NCBI GenBank assembly: GCA_003497765.1
Contig: DNNY01000020.1
Coordinates: 1 to 12,144, forward strand
From: Oceanospirillaceae bacterium
GTDB lineage: Bacteria > Pseudomonadota > Gammaproteobacteria > Pseudomonadales > Balneatricaceae
Direction: 5' to 3'
DNA length: 12,144 bases
In this document: positions 1-7,622 of the stretch, in pieces
Layout: each line of letters begins with the position of its first letter
Position numbering within the stretch: the stretch's first letter is position 1
Notes under the pieces: generated by a model
What the model was told of the DNA's origin: nothing
Seen by the model: only the letters and a program-made list of their open reading frames with translations
The model's database searches: none
Translations under genes and position numbers: made by a program

Positions 1-805
1 ATACACTTGCTATATAGGCAGCACCAATGGCTAAAGCGACGGGTACATCCATAACCAAGTGACGATTTTTTAAGGCGCGCCATGCTGCCTGAAAAAAGGG
101 TGCGGCCGAATACAAAACCACTGGTGTCGATAGTACTAGGGCTGCCCAACGTATAAAGTGCATATAATTCACTTCCATACCCTGAGCCATACCGGCATAC
201 ATACCAAAAGACAACATCATTACTTGGGCGGCACTGAGTCCAGCTATACCAATTCGTAAAATCGTTTGGCGCTTATCTTTGGCTTTGCGTTTGGCAGCAA
301 TGCTGGCTTGATAGGGACTAGGGCGATAACCAATACTGTCAATAGCAGCCATTATTTGACTTAGTTTAATGGTATCTTGCTGCCAATGAACATAGGCGCG
401 TTGGGTAGTCAGATTAACGTTGAAGTGAAGGATACCCGGCTGTTTGCTGAGGTGTTGGTTTAACAACCAGACACAAGCGGCACAGGTCAGGCCATCAATG
501 ACTAGCTCTGTTTCCCTTTCCTGATCCTTGGGGCTGCGAACAAAGGCATTTTGTACATCTTGGTCATCATAGGCTTGCCAAATAGCCATACCACTAACTT
601 CAATATTAATATTAGGTGGTAAACTAGGGCTATTAGCACGACTTAACTCACGATGACGGTAATAATCACCTAACTGCTGATCGATAATAGTATTAGCTAC
701 GGTCTGACATCCAATACAACAAACTGGCTGCTGCACGCCATCCAGCTGTATTTGATAATGGGCATCATGGGGAACAGGTTCGCCACAATGAAAGCAGTCA
801 GACAT
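1..805 (-). CDS. ccoI: Cbb3 oxidase maturation Cu(+)-exporting P-type ATPase CcoI (FixI), N-terminal 268 residues; 3' end beyond window
   Basis: This inner-membrane copper ATPase of the CcoI/FixI (CopA2) family supplies Cu for the CuB site of cbb3 oxidase. Only the first 268 residues are in the window. An N-terminal cysteine-rich segment carries CFHC (residues 4-7) and CCIGC (29-33). A heavy-metal-associated domain follows with its metal-binding motif GLTCAAC at 105-111. The first membrane helices come next, at about 182-207, 215-240 and 249-268. The phosphorylation, actuator and CPC motifs would lie beyond the left edge. The start is ATG at 805. Another in-frame ATG six bases upstream (811) would add Met-Ser, and neither has a clear Shine-Dalgarno. 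The gene begins 17 bp after the ccoH stop in the same direction, so it is very probably cotranscribed with ccoG and ccoH. Family assignment is firm; completeness of the gene cannot be judged. Confidence 0.95.
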   Translation of the reverse strand, partial: MSDCFHCGEPVPHDAHYQIQLDGVQQPVCCIGCQTVANTIIDQQLGDYYRHRELSRANSPSLPPNINIEVSGMAIWQAYDDQDVQNAFVRSPKDQERETELVIDGLTCAACVWLLNQHLSKQPGILHFNVNLTTQRAYVHWQQDTIKLSQIMAAIDSIGYRPSPYQASIAAKRKAKDKRQTILRIGIAGLSAAQVMMLSFGMYAGMAQGMEVNYMHFIRWAALVLSTPVVLYSAAPFFQAAWRALKNRHLVMDVPVALAIGAAYIASV

Positions 806-822
806 AGACATAATAGGCTGGG

Positions 823-1341
823 TTAAGGCACGTTCGGTATAAAGCCGATATTGGCTGGCCAAGGAGTCGTTACCTCAGTGGTCATACGCCAGTTTTTGGC
901 TTGATCCATTAGGTGTAGATAACGCTTACCAGTAATATTTTTATTTAGGGAGCTATAAAAATGGCCATCGGGTCGGCGCGCCATAACGAGATCCTGATCA
1001 AGATTTGCCACGGTTGGATGAATAACTAGCAGAGTTAATTCAGTTAATGACAATGGGCTAGTATCAGCGGCATTTAATTCGAGACGTAAATCACCCGTGA
1101 TATCGTCAAAAATCAGATTAGCTGTTAAACCAAGCTCGGCTGCTTTTTCTAAGCGTTTATGATCCATATTAAAGCTTTTGGCATTTTTGGCATAATCCCC
1201 TTTTACCATACCATCGAAAGTTACCACCGATAAATAAGCGTAACTAGTAGCAAAGATCATAACCGCAAATAGGGGTGCTAAGATAAACCACAACCATGGC
1301 TGTTTATACCATGGTTTCAGTGCTTCAGAGGTCTCAGTCAT
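823..1341 (-). CDS. ccoH: FixH/CcoH family cbb3 oxidase assembly protein
   Basis: This is a 172-residue protein with one N-terminal transmembrane helix (about residues 15-40) and a periplasmic domain that is probably beta-rich. That layout and size match the FixH/CcoH family, which is needed for stable assembly of cbb3 oxidase and is thought to act with the copper ATPase CcoI. The identification rests on membrane layout, length and position between ccoG and ccoI, plus the family-like aromatic and proline-rich C-terminus, since the family is poorly conserved. The start is well supported: a GGAG Shine-Dalgarno (1347-1350) lies five bases before the ATG. It begins 11 bp after the ccoG stop, so the two are almost certainly translated from one mRNA. 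No metal-binding cysteines are visible. Confidence 0.9.
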   Translation of the reverse strand: MTETSEALKPWYKQPWLWFILAPLFAVMIFATSYAYLSVVTFDGMVKGDYAKNAKSFNMDHKRLEKAAELGLTANLIFDDITGDLRLELNAADTSPLSLTELTLLVIHPTVANLDQDLVMARRPDGHFYSSLNKNITGKRYLHLMDQAKNWRMTTEVTTPWPANIGFIPNVP

Positions 1342-1352
1342 TGTAACTCCAC

Positions 1353-2765
1353 TTATAGTACTTGGTTTATGGGTGCCAGAAAGCGTGATTCTTGCACGAC
1401 ACTAATGGACTTATCATCAGGTGATTTTACAGCAAATGTAATATCGGTATTAGAACTACTAAGTTCATCGGTATGAATCTGAATACGTAATATCTCTTCA
1501 ATGGTAGCATTGGGCGCGATAGTGAGCTCTTGTTTGCCTAACAACTGGTAGTTTTCAATATCATTTAAGTCAACACGAATACTGATAGGGCTCTGACTTT
1601 TATTTGATACTTTAAGGCGATAAGTGTTTTCAATTACGCCATTGCCTAGATCACGAAAGAGACTTTGGCGGTCACGCATCAGGTCTACTTCGATGGGAAT
1701 ACGCGCCACCAACTGCAACACAATATAAGTCGTAATAGCTAACACGGCTACACCATAGCCAAGAAAGCGGGGACGTAGTAATCGATAGCTTTTGCCATCG
1801 AGCACGTTTTCAGTGGCATAGCGCACTAAGCCCTTGGGCTTGCCAAGACTTTCCATCACCTCATTACAACCGTCAATACAGGCGGCACAAGAGATACATT
1901 CATATTGCAGACCATCACGGATATCGATACCGACAGGGCATACGGCAACACAGATATCACAGTCTACACAATCACCGAGAGCATCTTCACTAGGATCTTG
2001 GCGTGAGCCTTTACCACGAGGCTCACCACGGGCTTTGTCATAAGTGACAATCAGGGTGTCAGGATCGAACATAACACTCTGGAAGCGGGCATAGGGGCAC
2101 ATATACTTACATACCTGCTCACGCATATAGCCGGCGTTCATATAGGTGGCAACAGTGAAAAAGATTAACCACCAAGTTTCCCAGGGGCCAAATGCCAGCC
2201 CAGAAAATTTACCAAAGAGTTCTTTGATGGGGGTGAAATAACCAATAAAGGTAATGGCTGTGGCTGCTGCGATCAATACCCAAAGACTATGCTTAACCAA
2301 TTTCTTGCGAAACTTGGTAACACTCATAGGTTGTTTATCCAGTTTGACGCGTGCGTTACGACTACCTTCGGCAAATTCTTCCGCCCACATAAAGAAGTAG
2401 GTCCACACGGTTTGAAAGCAGGTATAACCGCACCAAACGCGGCCAGCAAAAACGGTGACAAAAAACAGCCCAAAAGCAAAAAGAATTAATAGCCCACTTA
2501 ATAAACCAAAATCTTGAGGCCAAAAGGTAAGAGAAAAAATATGGAACTGACGAGCAGGTAAATCAAATAAAATGGCTTGGCGGTCATCCCAACTTAGCCA
2601 TGGAGCGAGAAAATAAATAAGTAACAGTGCCCAGGCACTGATATTACGTAGGTTACGATAAAATCCCCGATAAGCTCGCACATAAATTCTCTCACTTTTC
2701 GCATAGAGATCTATGTATTGCTTTTCAGGCTCAGTGTCAATTTGCTTGGTAGGAATCTTTTCCAT
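1353..2765 (-). CDS. ccoG: Cbb3 oxidase accessory iron-sulfur membrane protein CcoG (cupric reductase, FixG/RdxA)
   Basis: CcoG reduces Cu(II) to Cu(I) for insertion into cbb3 oxidase; this role is established for the family, not shown here. The 470-residue protein has membrane helices at about 42-58, 88-107, 160-178, 195-210 and 334-354. A CGYTC motif (C112, C116) lies at the second helix and a second pair, C219/C223, sits in a CKYMC context. Two ferredoxin-type [4Fe-4S] clusters follow, with C266, C269, C272, C276 and C290, C293, C296, C300. The C-terminal 110 residues form the Ig-like domain usual for this family. Length is normal. An AGGT (2771-2774) a few bases before the ATG supports the start. 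It is separated from ccoP by 151 bp and leads a tight group with ccoH and ccoI. Confidence 0.97.
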   Translation of the reverse strand: MEKIPTKQIDTEPEKQYIDLYAKSERIYVRAYRGFYRNLRNISAWALLLIYFLAPWLSWDDRQAILFDLPARQFHIFSLTFWPQDFGLLSGLLILFAFGLFFVTVFAGRVWCGYTCFQTVWTYFFMWAEEFAEGSRNARVKLDKQPMSVTKFRKKLVKHSLWVLIAAATAITFIGYFTPIKELFGKFSGLAFGPWETWWLIFFTVATYMNAGYMREQVCKYMCPYARFQSVMFDPDTLIVTYDKARGEPRGKGSRQDPSEDALGDCVDCDICVAVCPVGIDIRDGLQYECISCAACIDGCNEVMESLGKPKGLVRYATENVLDGKSYRLLRPRFLGYGVAVLAITTYIVLQLVARIPIEVDLMRDRQSLFRDLGNGVIENTYRLKVSNKSQSPISIRVDLNDIENYQLLGKQELTIAPNATIEEILRIQIHTDELSSSNTDITFAVKSPDDKSISVVQESRFLAPINQVL

Positions 2766-2871
2766 ACTTGACCTGCAATTTTATCGAGCAATGCTCACAA
2801 CATAAACAACGCAAACTCAGCCTATGTGCTTTATGCGCTATTTTATTATTGTTATGACACAGTTGAGTTTA

Positions 2872-2907
2872 AGGCCTTGATGAGCAATATTTTCTCAATC
2901 GAGGCCT
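2872..2907 (-). other. Stem-loop between ccoP and ccoG
   Basis: Perfect AGGCCT arms (2872-2877 and 2902-2907) continue inward, after one mismatch, as GAT/ATC and GAG/CTC pairs with a single bulged base, around a loop of nine bases. It starts 10 bp after the ccoP stop. No T-tract follows on the minus strand, so it does not look like a standard intrinsic terminator. A role in mRNA 3'-end protection or processing between the structural and assembly genes is inference. Confidence 0.55.
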
Positions 2908-2916
2908 CAAAGCTTA

Positions 2917-3801
2917 TCAATTAGACAAACTATATACGTAACCAGAAATCAGATTTATCTTATCTTCACTTAGAAGTTCACCATGGGATGGCATAACCCC
3001 ATTACGACCCTGACGAATAGTGTGAGCAATCTGTTCAAAACTGCCACCATATAACCAAATATTATCTGTTAGATTAGGGGCGCCTAAAGTTAAATTACCT
3101 TTACCTTCACTACCATGACAGGCTACACACATAGCTTGATAGGTGGTTTGGCCTTGGGCTGCCGCTTGAGCATTGACTTCTTGGCCACTTAAGCTGAGTA
3201 CATAGGAGGTAACATTACGAACACCATCTTCACCTAAAATATCTAACCAAGGTGGCATGGCACCCTTTCGACCATAAAGAAGAGTGGCTTTGATAGTGGC
3301 GCCATCGCCACCATACAACCAATCATTGTCAGCTAAGTTTGGAAAACCATAAGCGCCAACACCACCCTGGCCATGACAAACAGCACAGTTATTGTTAAAC
3401 ATACGCTGCCCCATGAGTCGTGCAGTATCGTTATTGGCAATATCTTCGATGGCTAAATTAGAGTATTGGGCAAAGACTGGCTGGTAGTGTTCCTCAGCGT
3501 GAGCCATTTCCTCTTCCCACTGATTATAACTGGTCCAGTTTAGATAACCTTTGTAACTACCTAGTCCTGGATACAAGAATAGATACACCACAGAAAATAC
3601 AACAGTAATGATAAACATATTGAACCACCAGCGCGGCAGGGGGTTATCTAGTTCCTCAATACCATCAAAAGAATGATGCATGGTTTCGGTTGTGGTCTCT
3701 TTATATACTTCACTGCGGCGGGTACGAACCACAAGAATCAAGCAGCCAAAAATAACAGCTAAGGTGATAAAAGAAATCCATAGACTCCAAAAACTAGTCA
3801 T
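2917..3801 (-). CDS. ccoP: Cbb3-type cytochrome c oxidase subunit III, dihaem cytochrome c CcoP
   Basis: This 294-residue membrane-anchored dihaem cytochrome c passes electrons towards CcoO and CcoN. Two transmembrane helices lie at the N-terminus (about 4-26 and 58-80), an arrangement usual in Pseudomonas-type CcoP. Two periplasmic cytochrome c domains follow. Haem motif 1 is CAVCH (C139, C142, H143) with probable axial Met182 in GAMPPW. Haem motif 2 is CVACH (C225, C228, H229) with probable axial Met270 in GVMPSH. The ATG overlaps the end of ccoQ by eight bases, and GGAG (3811-3814) lies nine bases upstream, inside ccoQ, so translation is likely coupled. Length and layout are normal and nothing is missing. 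Confidence 0.98.
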   Translation of the reverse strand: MTSFWSLWISFITLAVIFGCLILVVRTRRSEVYKETTTETMHHSFDGIEELDNPLPRWWFNMFIITVVFSVVYLFLYPGLGSYKGYLNWTSYNQWEEEMAHAEEHYQPVFAQYSNLAIEDIANNDTARLMGQRMFNNNCAVCHGQGGVGAYGFPNLADNDWLYGGDGATIKATLLYGRKGAMPPWLDILGEDGVRNVTSYVLSLSGQEVNAQAAAQGQTTYQAMCVACHGSEGKGNLTLGAPNLTDNIWLYGGSFEQIAHTIRQGRNGVMPSHGELLSEDKINLISGYVYSLSN

Positions 3802-3970
3802 GCTTTATGTCTCCATTTTGTTCCTTGGCCTTCTCTTCATCAGCGAAGGGTAGGTTGGCAGCTTCGTTAAAACCTTTGGTACGTTTGGGACTGAGTACCC
3901 ATGCATAGAGGCCGATAAACGTAATCAGCATAATTACAACTATGTATGGGCCGTAGCTATCGTAGGACAT
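3794..3970 (-). CDS. ccoQ: Cbb3-type cytochrome oxidase subunit CcoQ
   Basis: A 58-residue protein begins MSYDSYGPYI, has one transmembrane helix (about residues 8-26), then a charged cytoplasmic tail with the KRTKGFNEAA stretch. This is the size, topology and position of CcoQ (FixQ), a small subunit that stabilises the association of CcoP with the CcoNO core. It starts two bases after the ccoO stop and its last eight bases overlap the ccoP start, which indicates tight translational coupling. Its Shine-Dalgarno is weak (an AGG about ten bases upstream). The call rests on gene order and topology as much as on sequence, because CcoQ is poorly conserved. Confidence 0.92.
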   Translation of the reverse strand: MSYDSYGPYIVVIMLITFIGLYAWVLSPKRTKGFNEAANLPFADEEKAKEQNGDIKHD

Positions 3971-3972
3971 AA

Positions 3973-4584
3973 TTAACGCCTGTTTGACATTACTGTGCCA
4001 AGTTGTTGTAGATAGGCAACCAGAGCAGTAATCTCTGTTTTGCCCTTCACATCAGCTTCAGCATTAGCAATGGCTGTATCGGTGAAAGGAACACCCACAA
4101 CACGCAGTGCCTCCATTTTAGCCGCCGTATTTTCGCCTGTTAGCTTATTGCTAAACAGCCAAGGGTAAGACGGCATAATGGACTCAGGTACCACGTCACG
4201 TGGATTATAAAGGTGGGCTCGGTGCCAATCATCGGAGTAGCGACCACCCACCCTGGCTAGGTCAGGTCCGGTGCGCTTAGAACCCCATAGGAAGGGGTGA
4301 TCATAGACAAACTCACCGGCCACGGAGTAATGACCGTAGCGTTCAGTTTCCGCGCGGAAAGGACGAATCTGTTGGGTGTGACAAACGTGACAACCCTCAC
4401 GAATATAGATATCACGTCCTTCTAGTTCTAATGGCGTTAATACGCGCAGACCAGCCACCGGCGTGGTGGTTTCTTTTTGGAAAAATAATGGCACGATTTC
4501 GGCCAAACCACCACCGCTGATAACGATAATGATCAAGAGCACCATCAGGCTGATATTCTTTTCAATGATTTCATGTTTAATCAT
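3973..4584 (-). CDS. ccoO: Cbb3-type cytochrome c oxidase subunit II, monohaem cytochrome c CcoO
   Basis: This 203-residue subunit transfers electrons from CcoP to the haem b of CcoN. One N-terminal membrane anchor (about residues 12-36) precedes a periplasmic cytochrome c domain. The haem motif is CHVCH (C65, C68, H69), followed by [15 protein letters not shown], a very characteristic CcoO stretch. The probable axial ligand is Met137 in SIMPSYPWL, and [16 protein letters not shown] is also typical. Length is normal. AAGGAA (4593-4598) overlaps the ccoN stop codon and lies eight bases before the ATG. The gap to ccoN is 12 bp, so the two are cotranscribed and probably translationally coupled. 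Confidence 0.98.
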   Translation of the reverse strand: MIKHEIIEKNISLMVLLIIIVISGGGLAEIVPLFFQKETTTPVAGLRVLTPLELEGRDIYIREGCHVCHTQQIRPFRAETERYGHYSVAGEFVYDHPFLWGSKRTGPDLARVGGRYSDDWHRAHLYNPRDVVPESIMPSYPWLFSNKLTGENTAAKMEALRVVGVPFTDTAIANAEADVKGKTEITALVAYLQQLGTVMSNRR

Positions 4585-4596
4585 AATGGCAATTCC

Positions 4597-6018
4597 TTAT
4601 ACAGCAGATGGAGCAAGGGCCGGCTCAGTTTCTTCACTGCGCACGGTTTGCCAAATGTTGTATGCCATAACCAGCATACCGCTTAGGAAGAAAGCCCCGC
4701 CAATGACACGCACAACATATCCGAAATGGCTGGCTTCCAGAGATTCAACAAAGCTATAGGTTAGGGTGCCGTCTTGGTTAACTGCACGCCACATCAGGCC
4801 TTGCAAAATACCATTTACCCACATGGCAGCTATATAAAGTACGACACCAACAGTGGCTAACCAAAAGTGAGTGTTAATAAGCTTGGTACTGTACATAGCA
4901 GATTTACCAAATACCTTCGGAATCATATGGTAAACGGCACCGATAGAAATCATCGCTACCCAGCCCAGAGCACCAGAATGCACGTGGCCGATAGTCCAGT
5001 CTGTATTATGGGACAGGGCATTTACGGTTTTGATTGCCATCATTGGGCCCTCAAAGGTAGACATGCCATAGAAAGACAGAGACACCACTAAGAAGCGCAG
5101 AATAGGATCGGTACGTAATTTATGCCAAGCGCCAGATAAGGTCATCATGCCGTTTATCATGCCACCCCAAGAAGGTGCCAAGAGAATAAGTGACATGACC
5201 ATACCCACAGATTGAGTCCAGTCAGGTAGAGCAGAGTAGTGCAAGTGATGTCCACCAGCCCACATATAAGTCGCAATCAAAGCCCAGAAGTGAACAACGG
5301 ATAAGCGATAAGAGAAAATGGGACGTTCAGCTTGTTTTGGTACAAAGTAATACATAATGCCCAAGAAGCCTGCAGTCAGGAAGAAGCCTACGGCATTATG
5401 ACCGTACCACCATTGCACCATGGCATCGACGGTACCTGCATAAGCCGAGTAAGACTTGGTAAGCGTAACCGGTATTGCGGCACTGTTAACAATATGCAGA
5501 ATAGCAACCGTAATAATAAAGGCCATATAGAACCAATTACCAACATATATATGAGAGGTTTTGCGTTTTGCCACAGTACCTAAGAAGACAATGGCATAGG
5601 ATATCCAAACCAGACCTAAGAGAATATCGATAGGCCATTCTAATTCGGCATACTCCTTAGAGGTGGTAAGGCCCATAGGTAAGGTAATAGCGGCTAAAAC
5701 AATAACCGCTTGCCAGCCCCAGAAGGTAAACTTAACTAGGGGTTCGGCGAACAAACGCACCTGACAGGTACGTTGCACAACATAATAAGAAGTGGAGAAT
5801 AGGGCACAACCGCCAAAAGCAAAAATAACTATATTGGTGTGCAACGGGCGTAAACGGCCAAAACTAAACCAAGCAGTATCGAAATTCAAAGCCGGCCAAA
5901 CTAGCTGAGCAGCAATTAAGACACCAACGGACATGCCGATGATACCCCAAACAACTGTCATGATAGCGAATTGGCGCACTACCTTGTAGTTATAAGTTTC
6001 GGGTGTGGTTTCACTCAT
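4597..6018 (-). CDS. ccoN: Cbb3-type cytochrome c oxidase catalytic subunit I CcoN
   Basis: This is the membrane-embedded haem-copper catalytic subunit that reduces O2 to water and pumps protons. It has 473 residues and about twelve transmembrane helices. The ligands are all visible: H60 and H347 for the low-spin haem b, H345 for haem b3, and H207, H257 and H258 for CuB. Y251 in TYMWAGGHH is the C-family active-site tyrosine that is cross-linked to a histidine. These positions equal the numbering I recall for Pseudomonas stutzeri CcoN, so there is no N-terminal shift. The gene is intact and first in the ccoNOQP order. A weak purine-rich GAGAAAAGA precedes the ATG. The 5' leader holds a perfect 8-bp inverted repeat at 6055-6078. 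Confidence 0.99.
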   Translation of the reverse strand: MSETTPETYNYKVVRQFAIMTVVWGIIGMSVGVLIAAQLVWPALNFDTAWFSFGRLRPLHTNIVIFAFGGCALFSTSYYVVQRTCQVRLFAEPLVKFTFWGWQAVIVLAAITLPMGLTTSKEYAELEWPIDILLGLVWISYAIVFLGTVAKRKTSHIYVGNWFYMAFIITVAILHIVNSAAIPVTLTKSYSAYAGTVDAMVQWWYGHNAVGFFLTAGFLGIMYYFVPKQAERPIFSYRLSVVHFWALIATYMWAGGHHLHYSALPDWTQSVGMVMSLILLAPSWGGMINGMMTLSGAWHKLRTDPILRFLVVSLSFYGMSTFEGPMMAIKTVNALSHNTDWTIGHVHSGALGWVAMISIGAVYHMIPKVFGKSAMYSTKLINTHFWLATVGVVLYIAAMWVNGILQGLMWRAVNQDGTLTYSFVESLEASHFGYVVRVIGGAFFLSGMLVMAYNIWQTVRSEETEPALAPSAV

Positions 6019-6054
6019 AGTCTTTTCTCATTAAGTGCTAAAAGATAAATACTC

Positions 6055-6078
6055 CAAGACCATTCTGCTTTGGTCTTG
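6055..6078 (-). promoter_or_regulatory. Perfect 8-bp inverted repeat in the ccoN leader
   Basis: CAAGACCA (6055-6062) and TGGTCTTG (6071-6078) are exact reverse complements separated by eight bases. The element ends 36 bp upstream of the ccoN ATG. It could be a protein operator or a hairpin in the ccoN mRNA leader. No T-tract makes it a clear terminator. The repeat is seen directly; its role is inference. Confidence 0.45.
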
Positions 6079-6514
6079 TGGAATATTCGTTGTAACAACT
6101 GCGGCCTATGGCCAGAGCTATAAAGCTAAACAATTACAAAAATCCAACAGTTAACATGGCGATTCATGCTACTGCTAACCTTGCTTCGTGTATCCTTACT
6201 TACTGTGTCCTTAATAGACCCACTATGTAATTCAAGCGCTAGAACGACCACACAAGCCTATAGATACTTGCTGTGGCAGTGGCTTTTATATTTATAGTTG
6301 GTTAGCTCTACAATGCGGGGGGTTTGCGCGGCATATTATCCTAGAATTTTAACCGCTAATCAATCTTACTTGCGATACATTTACAGTATAAATACCAAAT
6401 TAAACTAAAGGCTGGTGTTTTAGAAAACTATCTATACTATTACTGCCATATATAGGGGCTTTGATGATGGAGTTCTAGCCATTTAGAGAGATGGTTTGAA
6501 AACTTTACAAATGA

Positions 6515-6543
6515 AGTCTTCGATAGACTCTTTTAGCTTTTTT
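6515..6543 (+). terminator. Weak possible intrinsic terminator or attenuator upstream of the hydrolase gene
   Basis: AGTCT (6515-6519) and AGACT (6525-6529) form a five-pair stem with a five-base loop, followed by TTTT, AGC and then six T (6538-6543). The stem is short and AT-rich, so it is a weak candidate. It lies 33 bp before the hydrolase ATG on the plus strand, where no upstream gene exists in the window, so if real it would imply a short leader transcript or small RNA. Confidence 0.25.
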
Positions 6544-6576
6544 AACAAAATAAGTGTTTTATTGTAACGGTAATCT

Positions 6577-7239
6577 ATGGCGACTAATTATATTTCGAGT
6601 TTATTACATTGGTGTAAGTCCCCCCTAGGTGATTACCTACAAGGAGGCCAGGGTAATGAACATATAATTTTGGCCCATGGTTCGGGTGTGGGGATGCGCC
6701 ATGAATTTATGCAGCGTCAGGCGGACGCCCTGATTAACGAGGGCTTTAGGGTCAGCTTGTTTGACTATGCCTATATGCAAACTATACACGCCAGTGGCCG
6801 TCGGCGCCCACCGCCTCGTATACCAAAACTTATTGAGGAGTATCGCCAATGGGTCGCTTTGTTAGACCAGGGGCAGCCAGTATGGTTAATGGGAAAATCT
6901 ATGGGTGGGCGTATTGCGAGTATGCTGGCACAAGAACCTATAGCCGTCGAAATAAAAGGCTGGTGTGCTCTTGGGTATCCTTTTCACCCACCAAAAAAAC
7001 CAGACCAACTGCGAGTGGCACACTTATTAACCAATCGTAAGCCTGGCTTAATTATTCAGGGCACCCGAGATGCTTTAGGCACGCAAGCAACAGTAACCAA
7101 TTTATCATTACCCAATTCTATTAGCTGCCAATGGCTGCCCCATATGGATCACGGCTTTAATCCCTATAAGCAAGCCACAATGACACAACAGCAGGCGATC
7201 GAGCAAAGTGCCAAGTGGTTTAGACATTGGATTCAATAA
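6577..7239 (+). CDS. Alpha/beta hydrolase of the TEX30/KANL3 (dienelactone hydrolase-like) family
   Basis: This is a predicted cytoplasmic alpha/beta hydrolase of 220 residues with no signal peptide or membrane helix. The oxyanion-side motif HGSGVGM is at 34-40. The nucleophile elbow GKSMGG gives Ser108. Asp165 in LIIQGTRDALG and His192 in HMDHGFNPYK complete a plausible catalytic triad. The segment with SGRRRPPPR (73-81) and the GKSMGGR elbow are typical of the TEX30/KANL3-like bacterial group annotated as alpha/beta family hydrolase, whose substrate is unknown. No good Shine-Dalgarno precedes ATG 6577, but no better start exists, since the N-terminus aligns with the usual family length. The gene is divergent from ccoN and 81 bp upstream of tusA; joint transcription with tusA is possible but unproven. 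Confidence 0.85.
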   Translation: MATNYISSLLHWCKSPLGDYLQGGQGNEHIILAHGSGVGMRHEFMQRQADALINEGFRVSLFDYAYMQTIHASGRRRPPPRIPKLIEEYRQWVALLDQGQPVWLMGKSMGGRIASMLAQEPIAVEIKGWCALGYPFHPPKKPDQLRVAHLLTNRKPGLIIQGTRDALGTQATVTNLSLPNSISCQWLPHMDHGFNPYKQATMTQQQAIEQSAKWFRHWIQ

Positions 7240-7320
7240 CCAAAACGCCCATTTAGCAGTCGTATACTTGTTTTTTTCAGGGTAGAATGCCTGCCATTAG
7301 CTAGAGAATATTATTGAACT

Positions 7321-7560
7321 ATGAATTCACCGATAAAACCGGACCAGGTGCTTGATACTAAAGGGCTTTTTTGTCCTGAGCCAGTGATGTTAATGCATAA
7401 TAAAATAAGCGATATTGAATCAGGTCAGGTACTACAAGTGCTCGCTACTGACCCATCTACCACAAGAGATATACCCAAGTTTTGTCTCTTTCTTGGCCAC
7501 GAACTACTTAGTCAGACCGAAGTTGATGGGCACTATCAATATATGATCCGTAAAGGTTAA
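7321..7560 (+). CDS. tusA: Sulfurtransferase TusA family protein (sulfur carrier)
   Basis: This small cytoplasmic sulfur carrier takes persulfide sulfur from a cysteine desulfurase and relays it, classically for 2-thiouridine formation in tRNA. The 79-residue length matches Escherichia coli TusA (81). The active Cys18 lies in the signature LFCPEPVM (CPxP) after DTKG. The second conserved block, [14 protein letters not shown] (42-55), is also present, followed by GHELL. All hallmarks of genuine TusA are intact, whereas YedF-like paralogues usually differ in the second block. The ATG follows a weak GAG about ten bases upstream. It stands alone, with no tusBCD or tusE nearby. Other TusA-like roles, such as molybdenum cofactor sulfur supply, cannot be excluded. 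Confidence 0.93.
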   Translation: MNSPIKPDQVLDTKGLFCPEPVMLMHNKISDIESGQVLQVLATDPSTTRDIPKFCLFLGHELLSQTEVDGHYQYMIRKG

Positions 7561-7563
7561 TAA

Positions 7564-7588
7564 TGGGCACCATACTTAGTAATGCCCA
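7564..7588. other. Hairpin between convergent tusA and 7623-8336 gene
   Basis: TGGGCA (7564-7569) and TGCCCA (7583-7588) can pair around a 13-base loop in the 62-bp gap between two converging genes. It begins four bases after the tusA stop. The location suits a shared terminator, but there is no clear T-tract on either side, so its function is uncertain. Confidence 0.3.
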
Positions 7589-7622
7589 AATATTATTGAG
7601 TTAAACTTATTTTGTTACAGGA

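Larger units (their letters stand above)
6019..6576. other. 558-bp intergenic region between divergent ccoN and hydrolase gene
   Basis: No coding region with a credible ribosome site is visible here. The region must carry the promoters of ccoN (minus) and of the hydrolase (plus). By eye it contains a perfect 8-bp inverted repeat near ccoN (6055-6078), an 11-bp palindrome (6089-6099), a GGCC-TAT-GGCC dyad (6103-6113), an imperfect hairpin at 6477-6496, and a short hairpin followed by T-tracts (6515-6543). A TATAAA hexamer at about 6388 lacks a good -35 partner. I find no TTGAT-N4-ATCAA box on either strand. No tRNA or other known RNA is recognised. Confidence 0.6.

Noticed and set aside
1834..2489. 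Plus-strand ORFs opposite ccoG, and similar ones opposite ccoO and ccoN
   Set aside because: They are antisense shadows of firmly identified cco genes, without ribosome sites or recognisable products.
2780..2814. Possible promoter for ccoG (TTTATG, 17 bases, TAAAAT on the minus strand)
   Set aside because: It would start transcription about five bases from the ATG, on top of the ribosome site, leaving no usable leader.
6156..6230. 24-codon plus-strand ORF (begins MAIHATANL) upstream of the hydrolase
   Set aside because: It has no ribosome site, unremarkable composition and no neighbour relation; it is as likely by chance.
6359..6465. ATCAA and TTGAT half-sites as an FNR/ANR box
   Set aside because: Neither has a matching second half at the required four-base spacing.
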